DNA of 64,000 bases from Tubulanus polymorphus (taxonomy: Eukaryota; Nemertea; Palaeonemertea; Tubulaniformes; Tubulanidae): the NCBI RefSeq assembly GCF_964204645.1, contig NC_134028.1, forward strand, positions 24,526,153 to 24,590,152, given 5' to 3'. Numbering within the stretch: the stretch's first letter is position 1; each line of letters begins with the position of its first letter. Shown here one piece after another: positions 14,001 through 27,000 of the stretch. The notes below the pieces were generated by a model, which saw only the letters and a program-made list of their open reading frames with translations, had not been told where the DNA came from and ran no database searches. The position numbers were made by a program, and so were the translations under genes.

Positions 14001-17000
14001 TTGATTACTGATTAATTCGAATTCATCGAAATATGTAAGGTGTAACTAAGGGACTTACCCCCCCCCCCTTGATTACTGATTAATTCGAATTCATCGAAAT
14101 ATGTAAGGTGTAACTAAGGGACTTACCCCCCCCCCCTTGATTACTGATTAATTCAAATTCATAGAAATATGTAAGGTGTAACTAAGGGACTTACCCCCCC
14201 CCCCCCCCCTTGATTACTGATTAATTCGAATTCATCGAAATATGTAAGGTGTAACTAAGGGACTTACCCCCCCCTCCCCCTTGATTACTGATTAATTCGA
14301 ATTCATCGAAATATGTATGGTGTAACTAAGGGACTTACCCCCCCCCCCCCCCCTTGATTACTGATTAATTCGAATTCATCGAAATATGTAAGGTGTAACT
14401 AAGGGACTTACCCCCCCCCCCCCCCCTTGATTACTGATTAATGCGAATTCATAGAAATATGTAAGGTGTAACTAAGGGACTTACCCCCCCCCCCTCCCCC
14501 TTGATTACTGATTAATTCGAATTCATAGAAATATGTAAGGTGTAACTAAGGGACTTACCCCCCCCCCCCTCCCCCTTGATTACTGATTAATTCGAATTCA
14601 TAGAAATATGTAAGGTGTAACTAAGGGACTTACCCCCCCCCCTCCCCCTTGATTACTGATTAATTCGAATTCATAGAAATATGTAAGGTGTAACTAAGGG
14701 ACTTACCCCCCCCCCCCCTTGATTACTGATTAATTCGAATTCATAGAAATATGTAAGGTGTAACTAAGGGACTTACCCCCCCCCCCCCTTGATTACTGAT
14801 TAATTCGAATTCATCGAAATATGTAAGGTGTAACTAAGGGACTTACCCCCCCCCCCCCTTGATTACTGATTAATTCGAATTCATCGAAATATGTAAGGTG
14901 TAACCGAGGGACTTCCCCCCCTTGATTACTGATTAATTAGGGGGACCAATTTCTCTCATACAATTAAACGTTATCTAAAACTAGTATCAGATATCACTGT
15001 CTATAGTTTGACAGGTCTATAATTTCACAGATATATGCGACTACGTTTCTACATCGTTGGTCACTATAATCTAACGGTAATTAGTGTCAGCGTCGCGAGC
15101 GCATTCTTGATAAACGGTCACCGCCGACGAAACGTCTCTCCGAGGAAAAAATAACACGAAACGTCTTTCGCTGCGTTCTTTCGCCCGATTGAATCGTCTT
15201 CGCGGTTTGATGTATCTACAGCTGTAGCCCGGATCGCGGATATAACGCGATGATCTTTATTCAGGTCCGTCGCGGTTACCGCTATCATTATCGACTTCGC
15301 GTTGCAAATCAGCGTTTCTCGCGTAATGATCGAATACGTTAGAAACCTAGTTAGCCGATCGTCGGGATTCGGGCGTCACACTCGGGGAGGATAGAGAGAG
15401 CTCTCGTGACGTTGATTGCCGCGATACGAATATCAGTCATTAGACCGTCGTCTTTTTATTCTACCGGACGAACAGCCGATTTGATTGATTTTCACCATTT
15501 GCCGAACTGACTAGACCATCGCTTATCGTTGGCTTAAAACTCGTGCGTGTTCACGCTAACGTTCTAATTTTAGTACATCGCGATTTAGAGCGGACCAAAA
15601 GACTTTATCATGTATTTGCCTCATCATCTATAGTCGATGTATAGACATGATAAAAGTCTTAAATGTCAGTCCCCAGCTGTGTCCCGTTTGACTCTTGAAT
15701 AGAGCGAAGTTCATTTGCAGTTTTTTAGAACTCTATTTTAGGATTAAGGTTTAACTGGAAATGAGTCGAGCTAAACTCCATGAATTTTTCCCCAAAATGT
15801 GAAAAGAGTAACTTGCCACAAGTGAAATCCTCACTTTCCACAGTTGGCTCATCATTCCAATCATTGATAAACAGATTCTATTATCTGTTACTAATAAGAA
15901 AGCTACCTCCTCATATATTTTGCGTACAATGATGAAATTTCGTTGATTAGTTTTTTATTGGTTCGAGGACTGGAGCAGGAATAGAGAATGTCGATGAATT
16001 AAGAGGATTAATTATTGCGATGTAATTTTTTTTTCATCTCAGTCACGGTATTTATCACCACTGGCAGCACACGATAGCATCAGTCTCTCCCTCTCCTCCC
16101 TTCTCCCTCTCCATCTCTTCCCTTCTCCCTCCCCTCTCCCTCTCCCTCTCTTCCCTCTATCTCATATCCTTCATCCCTGTTCCTCTCTTCCCCTATATCT
16201 CCTATTTCTCCTCTCTCCCTATCTCCTATTTCTCAGTTTTTCCTTTCCTTCACTTTCCGTCTCCTCTCTCTCCTCTTTCTCCTCTCTTCTCTTTCTCTCT
16301 TTCCTTCTCACTTGTAATAATTCCCTCTTCAGTAATTATCATACACTGATTATCAGATTCACGGTGATAAATCGATTATACATGACGACAGCGGGAGAAT
16401 TGTTGAAGAAGTCACCCGCGAAATGGAAGTATTGAATGCGTAGTTGAGACGGGACGAGAGACACGACCCACTCTCGTCGTACGTATTTACACTTATACCA
16501 GCTAATCGGCACTGATTGTCTGCGCATACCTGAAATAGTTAGGCTCGATGAATTCAGTACCGAGCTCATCGTCACAGTACTGAGTGGAAATTTACTGAAA
16601 ATCAGTTCAACATCGAAATTCAGTAACTGAAAGGCCATTTACTGATTGACTTTCAACACCCTCATTAGATTCAGGAACCTCAGTCAGCAGTGCCTTTTGT
16701 GTAACTGTGCCTCGTATCATTGCTACTGGATCACACAAGTGTTTTTAGGCAACCGTTCGCACGGGTGCCATACTTTTTTACCGTATCCGAATTATCTGAT
16801 GTGGCATGGCCCAAATTTGACTCGGGTCAGATCGCGACCAATTTGACCCGGGCCAAATGGTCACTGTGTAATCACAGATATATGGTCATATGATCTAGAT
16901 GCAATGATAATGCATGATGATGAGAGATTAGCCGTAGGTGATGTCAACGCTGGTTCTCCATGTTATCACTGTATGGCTATTTTCAAAGAAATCATTATCT

Positions 17001-17924
17001 ATCAGGGTCAAACTAGTCAAACGTTCGTTCCTGTCTTCATGGTCAAACAAAGTCTGCGTATCAGTTACTGATGTATATATACAGCTTTTTACGGATCTGG
17101 AACTAGTTTTTTGGTTAAGTTTAAGAGTTAGAATTACTTCATTAGTTTTAACTGACCTATACAGAAGTGGAAAACATAAACCTAGCTAAGTTTATGAATA
17201 AAAAAGTTTAAATGTCAAATAAAACAAATGGAAGGCAGCGTAAATTGTAAATTATCTGCCTCTTTTTAAAGATGCGAACAAATTCAATTTCGAGAAAGTG
17301 ATCGTGTAATTCGTCTGAGAGAAAAACTTCATCAATCGAGCGTTCGCAATTCCTCAAACTGTCAATATTTCCAGTAATAATTTCTACCCGAAAAAAAGAA
17401 GGGGGAACGCACGTTGACGCGATCGGTGATTTGTTACGAAATGCCGCGTGTCGTTTCGTAACTAATCGTACGCCGAAATCTGACTGGTAATGATCGATAT
17501 TAAAATGATTCGCGTCATCGTAAAGAATGAACGAGTCTCGGCGAGACGCGTCTGCCGTCGGAAATATCACACGTGAACTTCATTCGTCTATTTCCACCTA
17601 CCGTATAAATTGTGATTCGATTAGAATTTTCAAATTTGAAACAAATTTCTCCGTCGAAAAATCCGGGTCCAATTGATTTATTATTATCGAATGTTCAAAT
17701 GTTGAAAGCGGCGATTACGCGAGCATTTTTGGTCCGCAATATGCGCGTCAGGGTATAGCCCGGATAATAGCGAGTCAAACAGTGGGCACCCCCGTGTTAA
17801 ACCTTGATCCCTGAAAGTAATTTTTTCAAATGCACTAAACGTTAAGTGCTGCTCTCATTCCGGTACGTGAGATGACTTCATAGGAATTCATAGGAATCTG
17901 TCGGACTGATTCGTTTAAACCCAT

Positions 17925-17984
<60 letters not shown>

Positions 17985-18055
17985 TGCCTCTCCCTCTCCC
18001 TCTCCCTCTCCCTCTCCCTCTCCCTCTCCCTCTCCCTCTCCCTCTCCCTCTCCCT

Positions 18056-18087
<32 letters not shown>

Positions 18088-21000
18088 TTCTCTTTCTCTC
18101 TTTCCAGAGAAGCATTTGAACTGTTTTTTAATATGTTTCCGTAGTTTTATAAAGTGTTGTAATTGAGATTAGTTTCATCGCTGTCGTCACTCATGTTTTC
18201 ATGAATAGAACGCGAACTCTCTGTCAGTATCTCACCGATAAATGCCACTCCTATTAATTAATTCCCCGTTCATGATTCGTTTGAGCTCGAATTCTTCGCG
18301 TAAACACTCCTCATAATCCTGAGGTTGCCGTCTCAAATTTTCTTCGAGATTTGTCGTCCGGTTTTGGTGCTGAGTATAGCCGCAATGGCGCGAGCGTTTA
18401 GGGTTTACGGTTGCCAAATGGGCGTCGGACGAGGCCTGAGCCAAATTCTAGCGGGGGTCAAATTATTGCGTGCGAAGTGTAACTGCTTTCCGAAGTGACT
18501 CGCTTCAGCTTCGTCCTGGCTCCGTTTAGTGTTTATTGAGTGGCTTGCATGTGAATCTAATCAGGCCCAAAACTATCAATTCTACAAGCATTTTCAACAC
18601 AATCCGTAAAGTAAATCTGATAAATTGTCATTATTTTCCAGGCTACCAGTACGCGGGAGTTCAGTATGTTAAAGAATGTTGGTGCGGCGATTCATTTGGA
18701 CGACACGGTAAACTAGACGAAGGATCTTGTAACCGTAAATGTCCCGGTTCAACGGACGAAACGTGCGGCGGTTTCCTCACTCAGAATATCTATGCAACTG
18801 GAGTAGGATGTGAGTATTACCTCCTTGAGTTTATTAGGTTCTGGTTTTCAGGAATGTCTCAAGCTTATCATTCTCAGCCATTTCTAACCTCAATGGAGAG
18901 TTTGTCAAAGTCATCGTCGAGAATGAACTGTTTTTCGTTGATGACCAATTTACAACTCTACAATTCTTGATGGATTCCTAGGGAACTTTATATGATAATT
19001 GGAGCAGGTAATGCGTCCACCCCTATTGAAAATAATAGTCTAGCATGGCGTCCAAGGCAGCCATATCACAGCTATTGCATTACAGCAATCTGGATGGGTA
19101 GAGAAAGGTTTACCTATTTGAACCACGAATTGAACCGATAATATGAACTCTGCTGTGCAATATGTTACTTGCCTTAGATTTTTTCCCGTTTCAATTCTGC
19201 TTCGCAGCTAAACATGGCACATTCTAGTGGCACATACCAGTTACAGATATTCAAATCAACTCGGAAATGTCTGAAGTTTGTTGTTATCAAGTCTCAGCTA
19301 ACGGAAGGTGGATAAGAAATTGTTTTTGATATATTTAATGTATTCCTGGGGACAAGAGAAGATAAAGACTTGAACCGACTACCGCCGCTTGCCGGTTACA
19401 GATATGCCGACACCTCTACTGATTGGAATTGTCCTTCGGCCAAAATATACTAATCAAATAGCTTTAGAGTTGAGCCAATCGAGTATAAGTCATACTCATA
19501 TCGTGCTCGCTGGTTTGACATTACCGGATTGTCCGTCTAGACGTTCTGGTTTATTTAACTAGGAATACTGGGTGTTTTCAGTGAACAGCAGTAATTATAA
19601 GACCGACTACACGAAGTTAATCAGATTGTGTTGTGCCCCTCGCCCAGTAGCTCGATCGTTGAGCCAGACACGCGTGTAGCTGCTTCTCCGCTTTCTTATA
19701 TAAATGTCAGGGTTTAGATCAGTAATGCATACTCGCTATAGACTTCCCTTTATCCTGTTACTCTCTCTCCTTCTTTCCAGATCTCCTCTCTCTTCTCTCC
19801 CTTCTCGCTTCTTTCCTCCTTTCCTCCTCTCTCCTCCCTTTTCCTCTATTCTCTTCTTCCTCTCCCTTTTCTTCCTCCTTTCCCTCATCTGCTCTTCCTC
19901 CTTTCCTACCTTCTCTCCCTCTTCTCCATCTCTCTGCCCTTCCTCCATCTCCTTTTCCACTTCTCCTCTCCCCTCCCCCTCCTTCCCTCCGTCTCCCTCT
20001 CTCTCTTTTCTCCTCCCTGGCTGTCACTTTCTCATCTATCATTTGTTTTATAAGCCATTAGCCGGTTTACATTTATTCAGGCAATTAGAGTTTTTAAGCC
20101 GATGTGAAAGCATCCAATTTAAAATGAAGTCAATTTTCGAGAGATATACCGATGTGAATTCCAACGTGTTACTCGATAAATCAGTGAACATTTCTATTCT
20201 ATATTTAGAGATATCTGAGAGAGAGATGCGGTTTATGAGTAAGAAGGGAGTTTATCTGTAACCTAAACGATACCGTCTGTGACCTAAATCCAAACCAATG
20301 ACCTAGACCTAGATAATATAGGTCGACCTAAATAACCTACATCTGGATTATTAGTGAAACTATTAGTTATAAGCTGCAATTCTATGAACATTTTTGATGA
20401 CCTGGGCCACGTGTCCTGTGGGTGTGGGCTAACCATTGATTTGATAGCATTGTTTAGTGTCGAGTCCAGGCCAAATTATCTCTGTGATCGTGGCTATGAT
20501 AAAAAAATGTGCTGTAACAAAATTCATTCTGAAGATCGTAAGAAAAAAATTAGGGAAAGCTCAGGGAATTTGATAAATTTTACCAAAAATTTTGCAAATT
20601 CCGGGAATTCGGATGATGCTATTGACCACGTGTTAATTTATCAATACTTGATTCAATGAAAGATGAATGAATTGTAATTTCAAACCGAGAAATTTCTCTG
20701 ATTCACTCGCGGAATTTTGTGTTATAACAAGGAAAACTCATGGGATTTGTAAATGGGTCGAACGTGGCCACGCTGCAATATATCCTAAGATAAGAAAGTC
20801 GCGGTGGCAATTTCATCAGTGAACTTAAAAATCGAATCGTGCTTCTACAAATCCTTGGATTCAATTAGATTCGCGGCGCACGCATCAATTATTCGTATGA
20901 TCCCGCAGTTCGTCGACGAGTCAGTCGCAAATTTGAAATTCATGAGAATTTCTTTTTTCTCGGCCGCGCGTTCTCTAAATGGATATTGACAATTGATTTT

Positions 21001-24000
21001 TGACGTTCGGTTCGATGACGAATTGATGTTGACCCGTTTCAAAAATACGGGTTACCACCAGTGGCGGCGGTGGCGGCGTCGGCGTCGAGGCCTACTGCTT
21101 GATCAATATTTAATCAGTGTCAGTCATTTACTGACGTTATTACGACTGACTGTTTCTGATGGATCCGTAATACTGATGTATCGAGATACACAACACCGAT
21201 ACATACCCTACCCCAGAGAGAACGGAGATGCAAAAATAAAGAGCTCAAGATCGAAAACTGTACTACCTCAGACGTCCTGATGTCCCCTGATACTTTATCA
21301 CCATTCATCCAGTTTTTGATCGTCCTCACTAAACATGTGTTCAGGCTTCATAGATATTTCAAATTGAAAATAAACTACAAACATCACCCCTTAGACATAA
21401 TTAGCTGATCATCCACATTTCACATTTGTTCAGAACTTCACCTGAGACATTTTTGACCACCACCAGAACATTTTTGAACACCAGACATGAGACATTTTAT
21501 CAGCACACTTTCAAATATTGATCACCAGTGAATGTCTGAAGTGGTTGGCTCCAATGCTGTCAATTGTTAACTGGTGTTTAATACAATGAGATGTTGTTGT
21601 TTACCCGGTATAGCATGTGTTTTGAAGACGTTTTATTTTTGTTGTTTATTTTTTTCAGTTAAACACTATCACTATGCAAACATTGTCAACCCGGCGCATT
21701 CTAACGTGAATAAATGGATTCGAATAGCGTTCATTCTAACGTTGAATGGACGAGCCGTAAGACAAGTCAAACGACTGTTCAAAGCGATTTATCACGTCAA
21801 TCACTATTACTACATACACGTCGATTCGGTAAGTTCCCCCCCCCCAGTTTTGGCCCGACAAAAAAACGTCGCACCAGGCCCGAGCCAAACTTTAGCAGGG
21901 TTCAAATTATTGCGTGTGAATTGCAACTGGTTCCGGAAGGGACTCACTTCACTTTGTTTAAGCATTGTTTAGAGTGAGTGGTGTACATGCTCACTAGTGA
22001 CGCACTGCCAAATTCAACTCGGACCTGATCCGGGGCAAATGGTCTCATGTGATCGCTGCTATAGCTTTTCACTAATATCATTGATCCAATTATACGGCGT
22101 GACGCAATTTTTACGAGATTCTGTACGACTACGTTTGGATTTTTTCACTGATTAATCGAACGAGCTGAGAGACTGTCACTGATTGGCTGAGACTTCGTCG
22201 TCTGTCGTAATTATGTAATATCTGCCCGTAGCAGCGGAGAATCTTGCGTCGTGTTTATTGAATGGTCGCGCTGCAGTCAAGCGGAGATAAACGATATAAA
22301 AATGTCGACCTTTATGAACTGTAGAGGTTTCCGCTGTTCGAGATTAAACTGGGGCTTCGCTTTCTGAGCAAATCGTTATTAGCTTATCCCTGATAAGAGA
22401 CGCGACCTTGAAGGTGACCTCATAACTGAGGAACGGGGTCGAAAAGATGTCTCGACAAACATAAGCTAGGGAACTAAACGCGTGGTAATTTTAGAGTTTG
22501 AGTTTGAGCCTGAACCCGAGGATAGTCATCGCCTATGGCTTGTTTTGAACCGTGTCACCAATGAGTGAATTCTTTTTTCATTTATGCTCTAGATTTCTTC
22601 AGGCCGGCATCACGCCAGACCCGGGTCAATGGGGGGTTCTGTTCGAGCCTGAAGAACTGATGTCCGGTCCTGAACCTGTCCTGTCCTGTGGCATGGTGGA
22701 TAAGGTGTCTGACTCACGACTGAGAGGTTGAGGGTTGGAATCCTAGTGAAACCATGCATTCAGGCAGGACAGATATCAGTGCCGGTCGACTAACTGATTT
22801 AACAACAAAAGTCCATATGGTACCTGGCAAAAATCTGAAGTTGGTCAGTAATAAGTACAACTAGAACTAGAGAACTCCCCCTAAATATTGGCGTTTAAGA
22901 TGTGACTGACTACGAATGATTATGATACGATTACTAATTACTCAGTAATCAGCGTTTACGGCTGAATTGTAATTACGAATGAACAAATCAACTAGATTAT
23001 TCCTATAGGGAATAGCTGTGATAGTTCCCTTGATTGAACTATTCACGCACTATTAGTCGCAGCGACTAACGACGTTGAATCGAAATCAATACGAGGACAT
23101 CAAACGGTTTTAAAGTCTAATTTCGTCAATTGATGCGGGTTCGATAATTGACCCCTGCAAACTAGAAACGCGTATGAAATGAAGGATCATGTTTGCGACC
23201 GGCTGTCCGAGGCTCGCTGCGCGTACGCATTTTATTTCCTACGCTTTGATTAATAACCACGGCGACTATGGATTTAGCACTGCGCGTCGGACGGCGGCGT
23301 CGCTGGATTCGCCTGATAACGATTATTTCATAAAAGATTCGATATAGCGGTCTCTGAACGGCGGTGAAGTAAGGCGATTACGCGTACGAGACCCGGCCTG
23401 CCTGCGTGCGTGTGCGCGGGGCGGTGGCTGTCACTAAAACCCAGGCGTCACGGGATTAGTTTAGAAACTATAACATATCCATTAATGGTGTAATAGTTTC
23501 AGAATGTGACAGCAGTGAGATCAGATACGCTAGACTGATCTATGAGAATTTCGTGTACACCAGGCTAACTCAATTATCATATCTGATTCGCTCGTGTATC
23601 TACTTAAATCTCGGCTCACATTCATTTCTTCAAGAAGACAGAAATTTTTTATCGTGAACATCGATTTTGATCACATTTCTTTCACTGAAATCTGAAACCG
23701 GATTCGTAAATTTAACTCAAAATCACAGATTTATAGTCACGTCCTGTAGTAAGGTATCTGTGTAGCCTGAAACGAGGGGTTCTGCCAGGGGGAAATTGTA
23801 AGATCATCTGGTATTCACCAGTCCAAAGCATAAGAAAATGGATGCTTACACGAGGCTAGTCGACCGTATCTGGTTCTTGGTCAAGTTCTAAGAATGACCG
23901 ATGGTAATTTCAAACGAAAAATATGATAACCTCCTTATTGTGAAATGAAGCTCTACGAAAATAAAGATACAATTCGTGTTATGTATTTCAGAGACAAGAT

Positions 24001-27000
24001 TATTTGTATCGAGAATTATACAGTTTAACGAAGGACTATCACAACGTGCGATTTACTCGGTGGAGAATGTCGACTATCTGGGGTGGCGCTAGTTTATTAC
24101 AGATGTTGTTGCGTTGTATGAATGACTTGATGAACATGAACGACTGGTCGTGGGACTTCTTCTTGAATCTTAGCGAATCGGACTTCCCGATTAAGTAAGT
24201 CTGATTCGAGATCTCGTTCCATAGTTCTCGGATTGAATTTGAACAAACGATGGAACTGGATCCGGTTCCTCGATCTCTGATGTAAGGCTTGAGTCTGCAT
24301 GAATCGGTCTCGGTAATAATTAGAGAAAATGAACCATTGAATGAAGCTGTTGAAATTATTGTCCAAAGTTTAGCTCCGTTACAAGTTTATGAAATGTAGC
24401 AATCACTTCAGTTTCAATGTACAAAGTAGAACCTCGGAGACATGTTTATAGGGTCAGGGTCATACAGCGATAGTTTCATTTAGATTTCATATCGCTTCCC
24501 CCTTGTGGTCAGTGATGATGTAGTATCATTAACTTCGTTACGTTGAGATTCATAGCTGGAGAGATATTCGTGATATAATTCTAGGTTATTCCGGAAAGAT
24601 TGAAAATCAATACCATGCTCATATACATTATATATATAGAAGGTCTAAGGTCTAGTGAAATTGAGTTCACCAAATGCCACTAGCAAGTCCCCCTTAACCC
24701 TACTGGTATAAGAATACATCCAAAAGATAAAATCTCCGAGAGGATAAATGTTGTCATATTTTGCTGGTTTTAACCAAATCTGTCTCAATGAAAAGGGCAA
24801 CCTCAGTGGGAAGGCTCCGGAACCCTGTGGCCACCCCCCAAATCCGCTCCGATCCAGCAGTCAGATTAGATCAAGTGTATCATTAGAAAAATTATATCCA
24901 TCCTCCATTGGCTGGTTCCCTGGCAACATCAACATGCGAATATTTACATTTCATTGTTGTGTTTTTTGTTACAGGACGATTGATGAACTGTCAGCATTTT
25001 TAACCGAACACAAAGATCGAAACTTTGTCAAATGTTTCGGCAAGAAAGCATCTGAGTATGTATCCATATCATAGAACCCTGTACAGTTCAAACCTCGTAC
25101 ATTACCATAGTTGCCTGCCAATTCATGTGATGACGACCCATCAAACTGTTGCGGAATCATAGAAACTATCCAGTGAGATCCGACGCAAGCAGACTGTACA
25201 AATATTTATACAATAGCAGTAGCCGGTTTAGACAAATGCCGGTTTTCTGGCATTGACAAACAGTAGAGACAGAAAATGTTTTTGTTATTCTACCAGTTTG
25301 AATGGATTTCCCAAGAGACTGCTATAGGCGGAATCTACTGTATTGGATTTGTCTTCTAAAACTACTGAGACTGGGCTTGAGATTAAGAATATTCAACACC
25401 TCTAGCCCCCCTCTCCCATTCCTAGTACTGTCTATAGGTCGAGGAGGTTGCAGTTTCCATATATGAATAATTTCAATCAGATATTGAAAAGTTGTCTCGC
25501 GCAAATGATTTTCAAGTGATCTTTTTCTATTTGACAGTTTCATCCGTAAACAAGGTTTGGATAAGACATTCTACGAGTGCGACACTCATCTGTGGAGACT
25601 GGGTACGAGAGATCTACCAAGCGGAATTCGAATTGACGGAGGCAGTGATTGGGTGACGTTGAATCGAAGGTTCTGCGAGTACGTTCTCTCCGACGCTGAT
25701 AACCTGATCATCGGTCTGAAACAACTCTTCAAATATACTCTCTTACCCGCTGAGGTGAGTTCTGATAGATTTTCAGGGTATTTCATGTATCAATGGCTAC
25801 AATGAATCTGGTCAGTGACACTAGTACATTGGGAATTATTACCCCTATATCTCGAAATATGTATCGGTCATCTCTCCTTTGCAAAAAGTGACATCGGTAT
25901 TATTACCCCTAGCCTATGTCTGTAACTGTGTATCAGTCATCTCTCCCTGGAGAGAAGCGATATTGGTATTATTACCCCTAGCCTATGTCTGTAACTGTGT
26001 ATCAGTCATCTCTCCCTGGAGAGAAGTGATATTGGTATTATTACCCCTAGCCTATGTCTGTAACTGTGTATCAGTCATCTCTCCCTGGAGAGAAGTGATA
26101 TTGGTATTATTACCCCTAGCCTATGTCTGTAACTGTGCATCAGTCATCTCTCCCTGGAGAGAAGTGATATTGGTATTAATACCCCTTAGCCTATGTCTGT
26201 AACTGTGTATCAGTCATCTCTCCCTGGAGAGAAGTAAAACTAGAGCCTGGATCTTTTTGCAAAGCTGTTAACAATCAATTTCCAATTCTTGAAACTGATC
26301 AGCAACTAATCATAATTTTGTTTTGTTAATGAAATCAAGGCCAGGGGCCCGTTTTACAAAGTGTTATTAACTTTGATAATAGATATCTCTAATCATGATT
26401 AGTTAATTACACCATTGATAATGTGAACAGTAATTGATAATTAATGTAATGATAAACTGTTCAGTTGATTTATATTGTGTTTTTTCATTTTTCAGTCTTT
26501 CTTCCACACGCTGCTTCAGAACAGTAAATTTTGCAATACGGTCGTCGATAACAACCTTCACCTGACGAACTGGCGTCGCAAACAAGGCTGTAAATGTCAA
26601 CATAAGAAAGTCGTTGACTGGTGCGGCTGTTCCCCTAATGATCTCAAACCTGGCGACTTCAAGAAGGTTTTGGTAAATTGACATTTCGTAAGCTTATCTT
26701 CAAAATTAGAGCAAAGTTTCTGAAACAAAGCTCTTTGAGGGAAAGATAGCGCCTGAATAGATCATCCTCATAGATAAAATCATCACCGAGCACGTTTTAT
26801 TAGCAATTAACTCCAGATATAAAGGCATAAAAGATTGTTAATTTGATTATATTCATGTCTCCCAATCTATGTCTATGTGGGGATACATTCTATTTTAGTC
26901 ACTGTGCCACATCCCCTTGAGACCTTGTTAGCACCATGCAGCCTGCAATTCTTGGTGGTTTATTTTCAAACTTGATGTAGGAATTGGAGCAGCTGAGATG

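Noticed and set aside
13866-14938. CRISPR-like array
   Set aside because: The repeat and 'spacer' portions are both conserved or simple C runs; the window is an animal genome and this is a minisatellite.
881-15425. Identical 15-mer GTTGATTGCCGCGAT at the XYLT start and at 15411
   Set aside because: One or two 15-base matches are expected by chance in 64 kb; the flanks do not match.
17208-17570. 120-codon minus-strand ORF in XYLT intron 3
   Set aside because: It is the longest non-repeat intronic ORF, but I recognise no family. The region is CpG-rich and a chance open frame is plausible.
17915-20042. Arg/Glu-rich and Ser/Leu-rich ORFs
   Set aside because: They come from CT microsatellite and polypyrimidine tracts.
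22686-22760. Functional tRNA gene
   Set aside because: The A and B boxes are good but there is no matching acceptor stem, so a SINE fits better.
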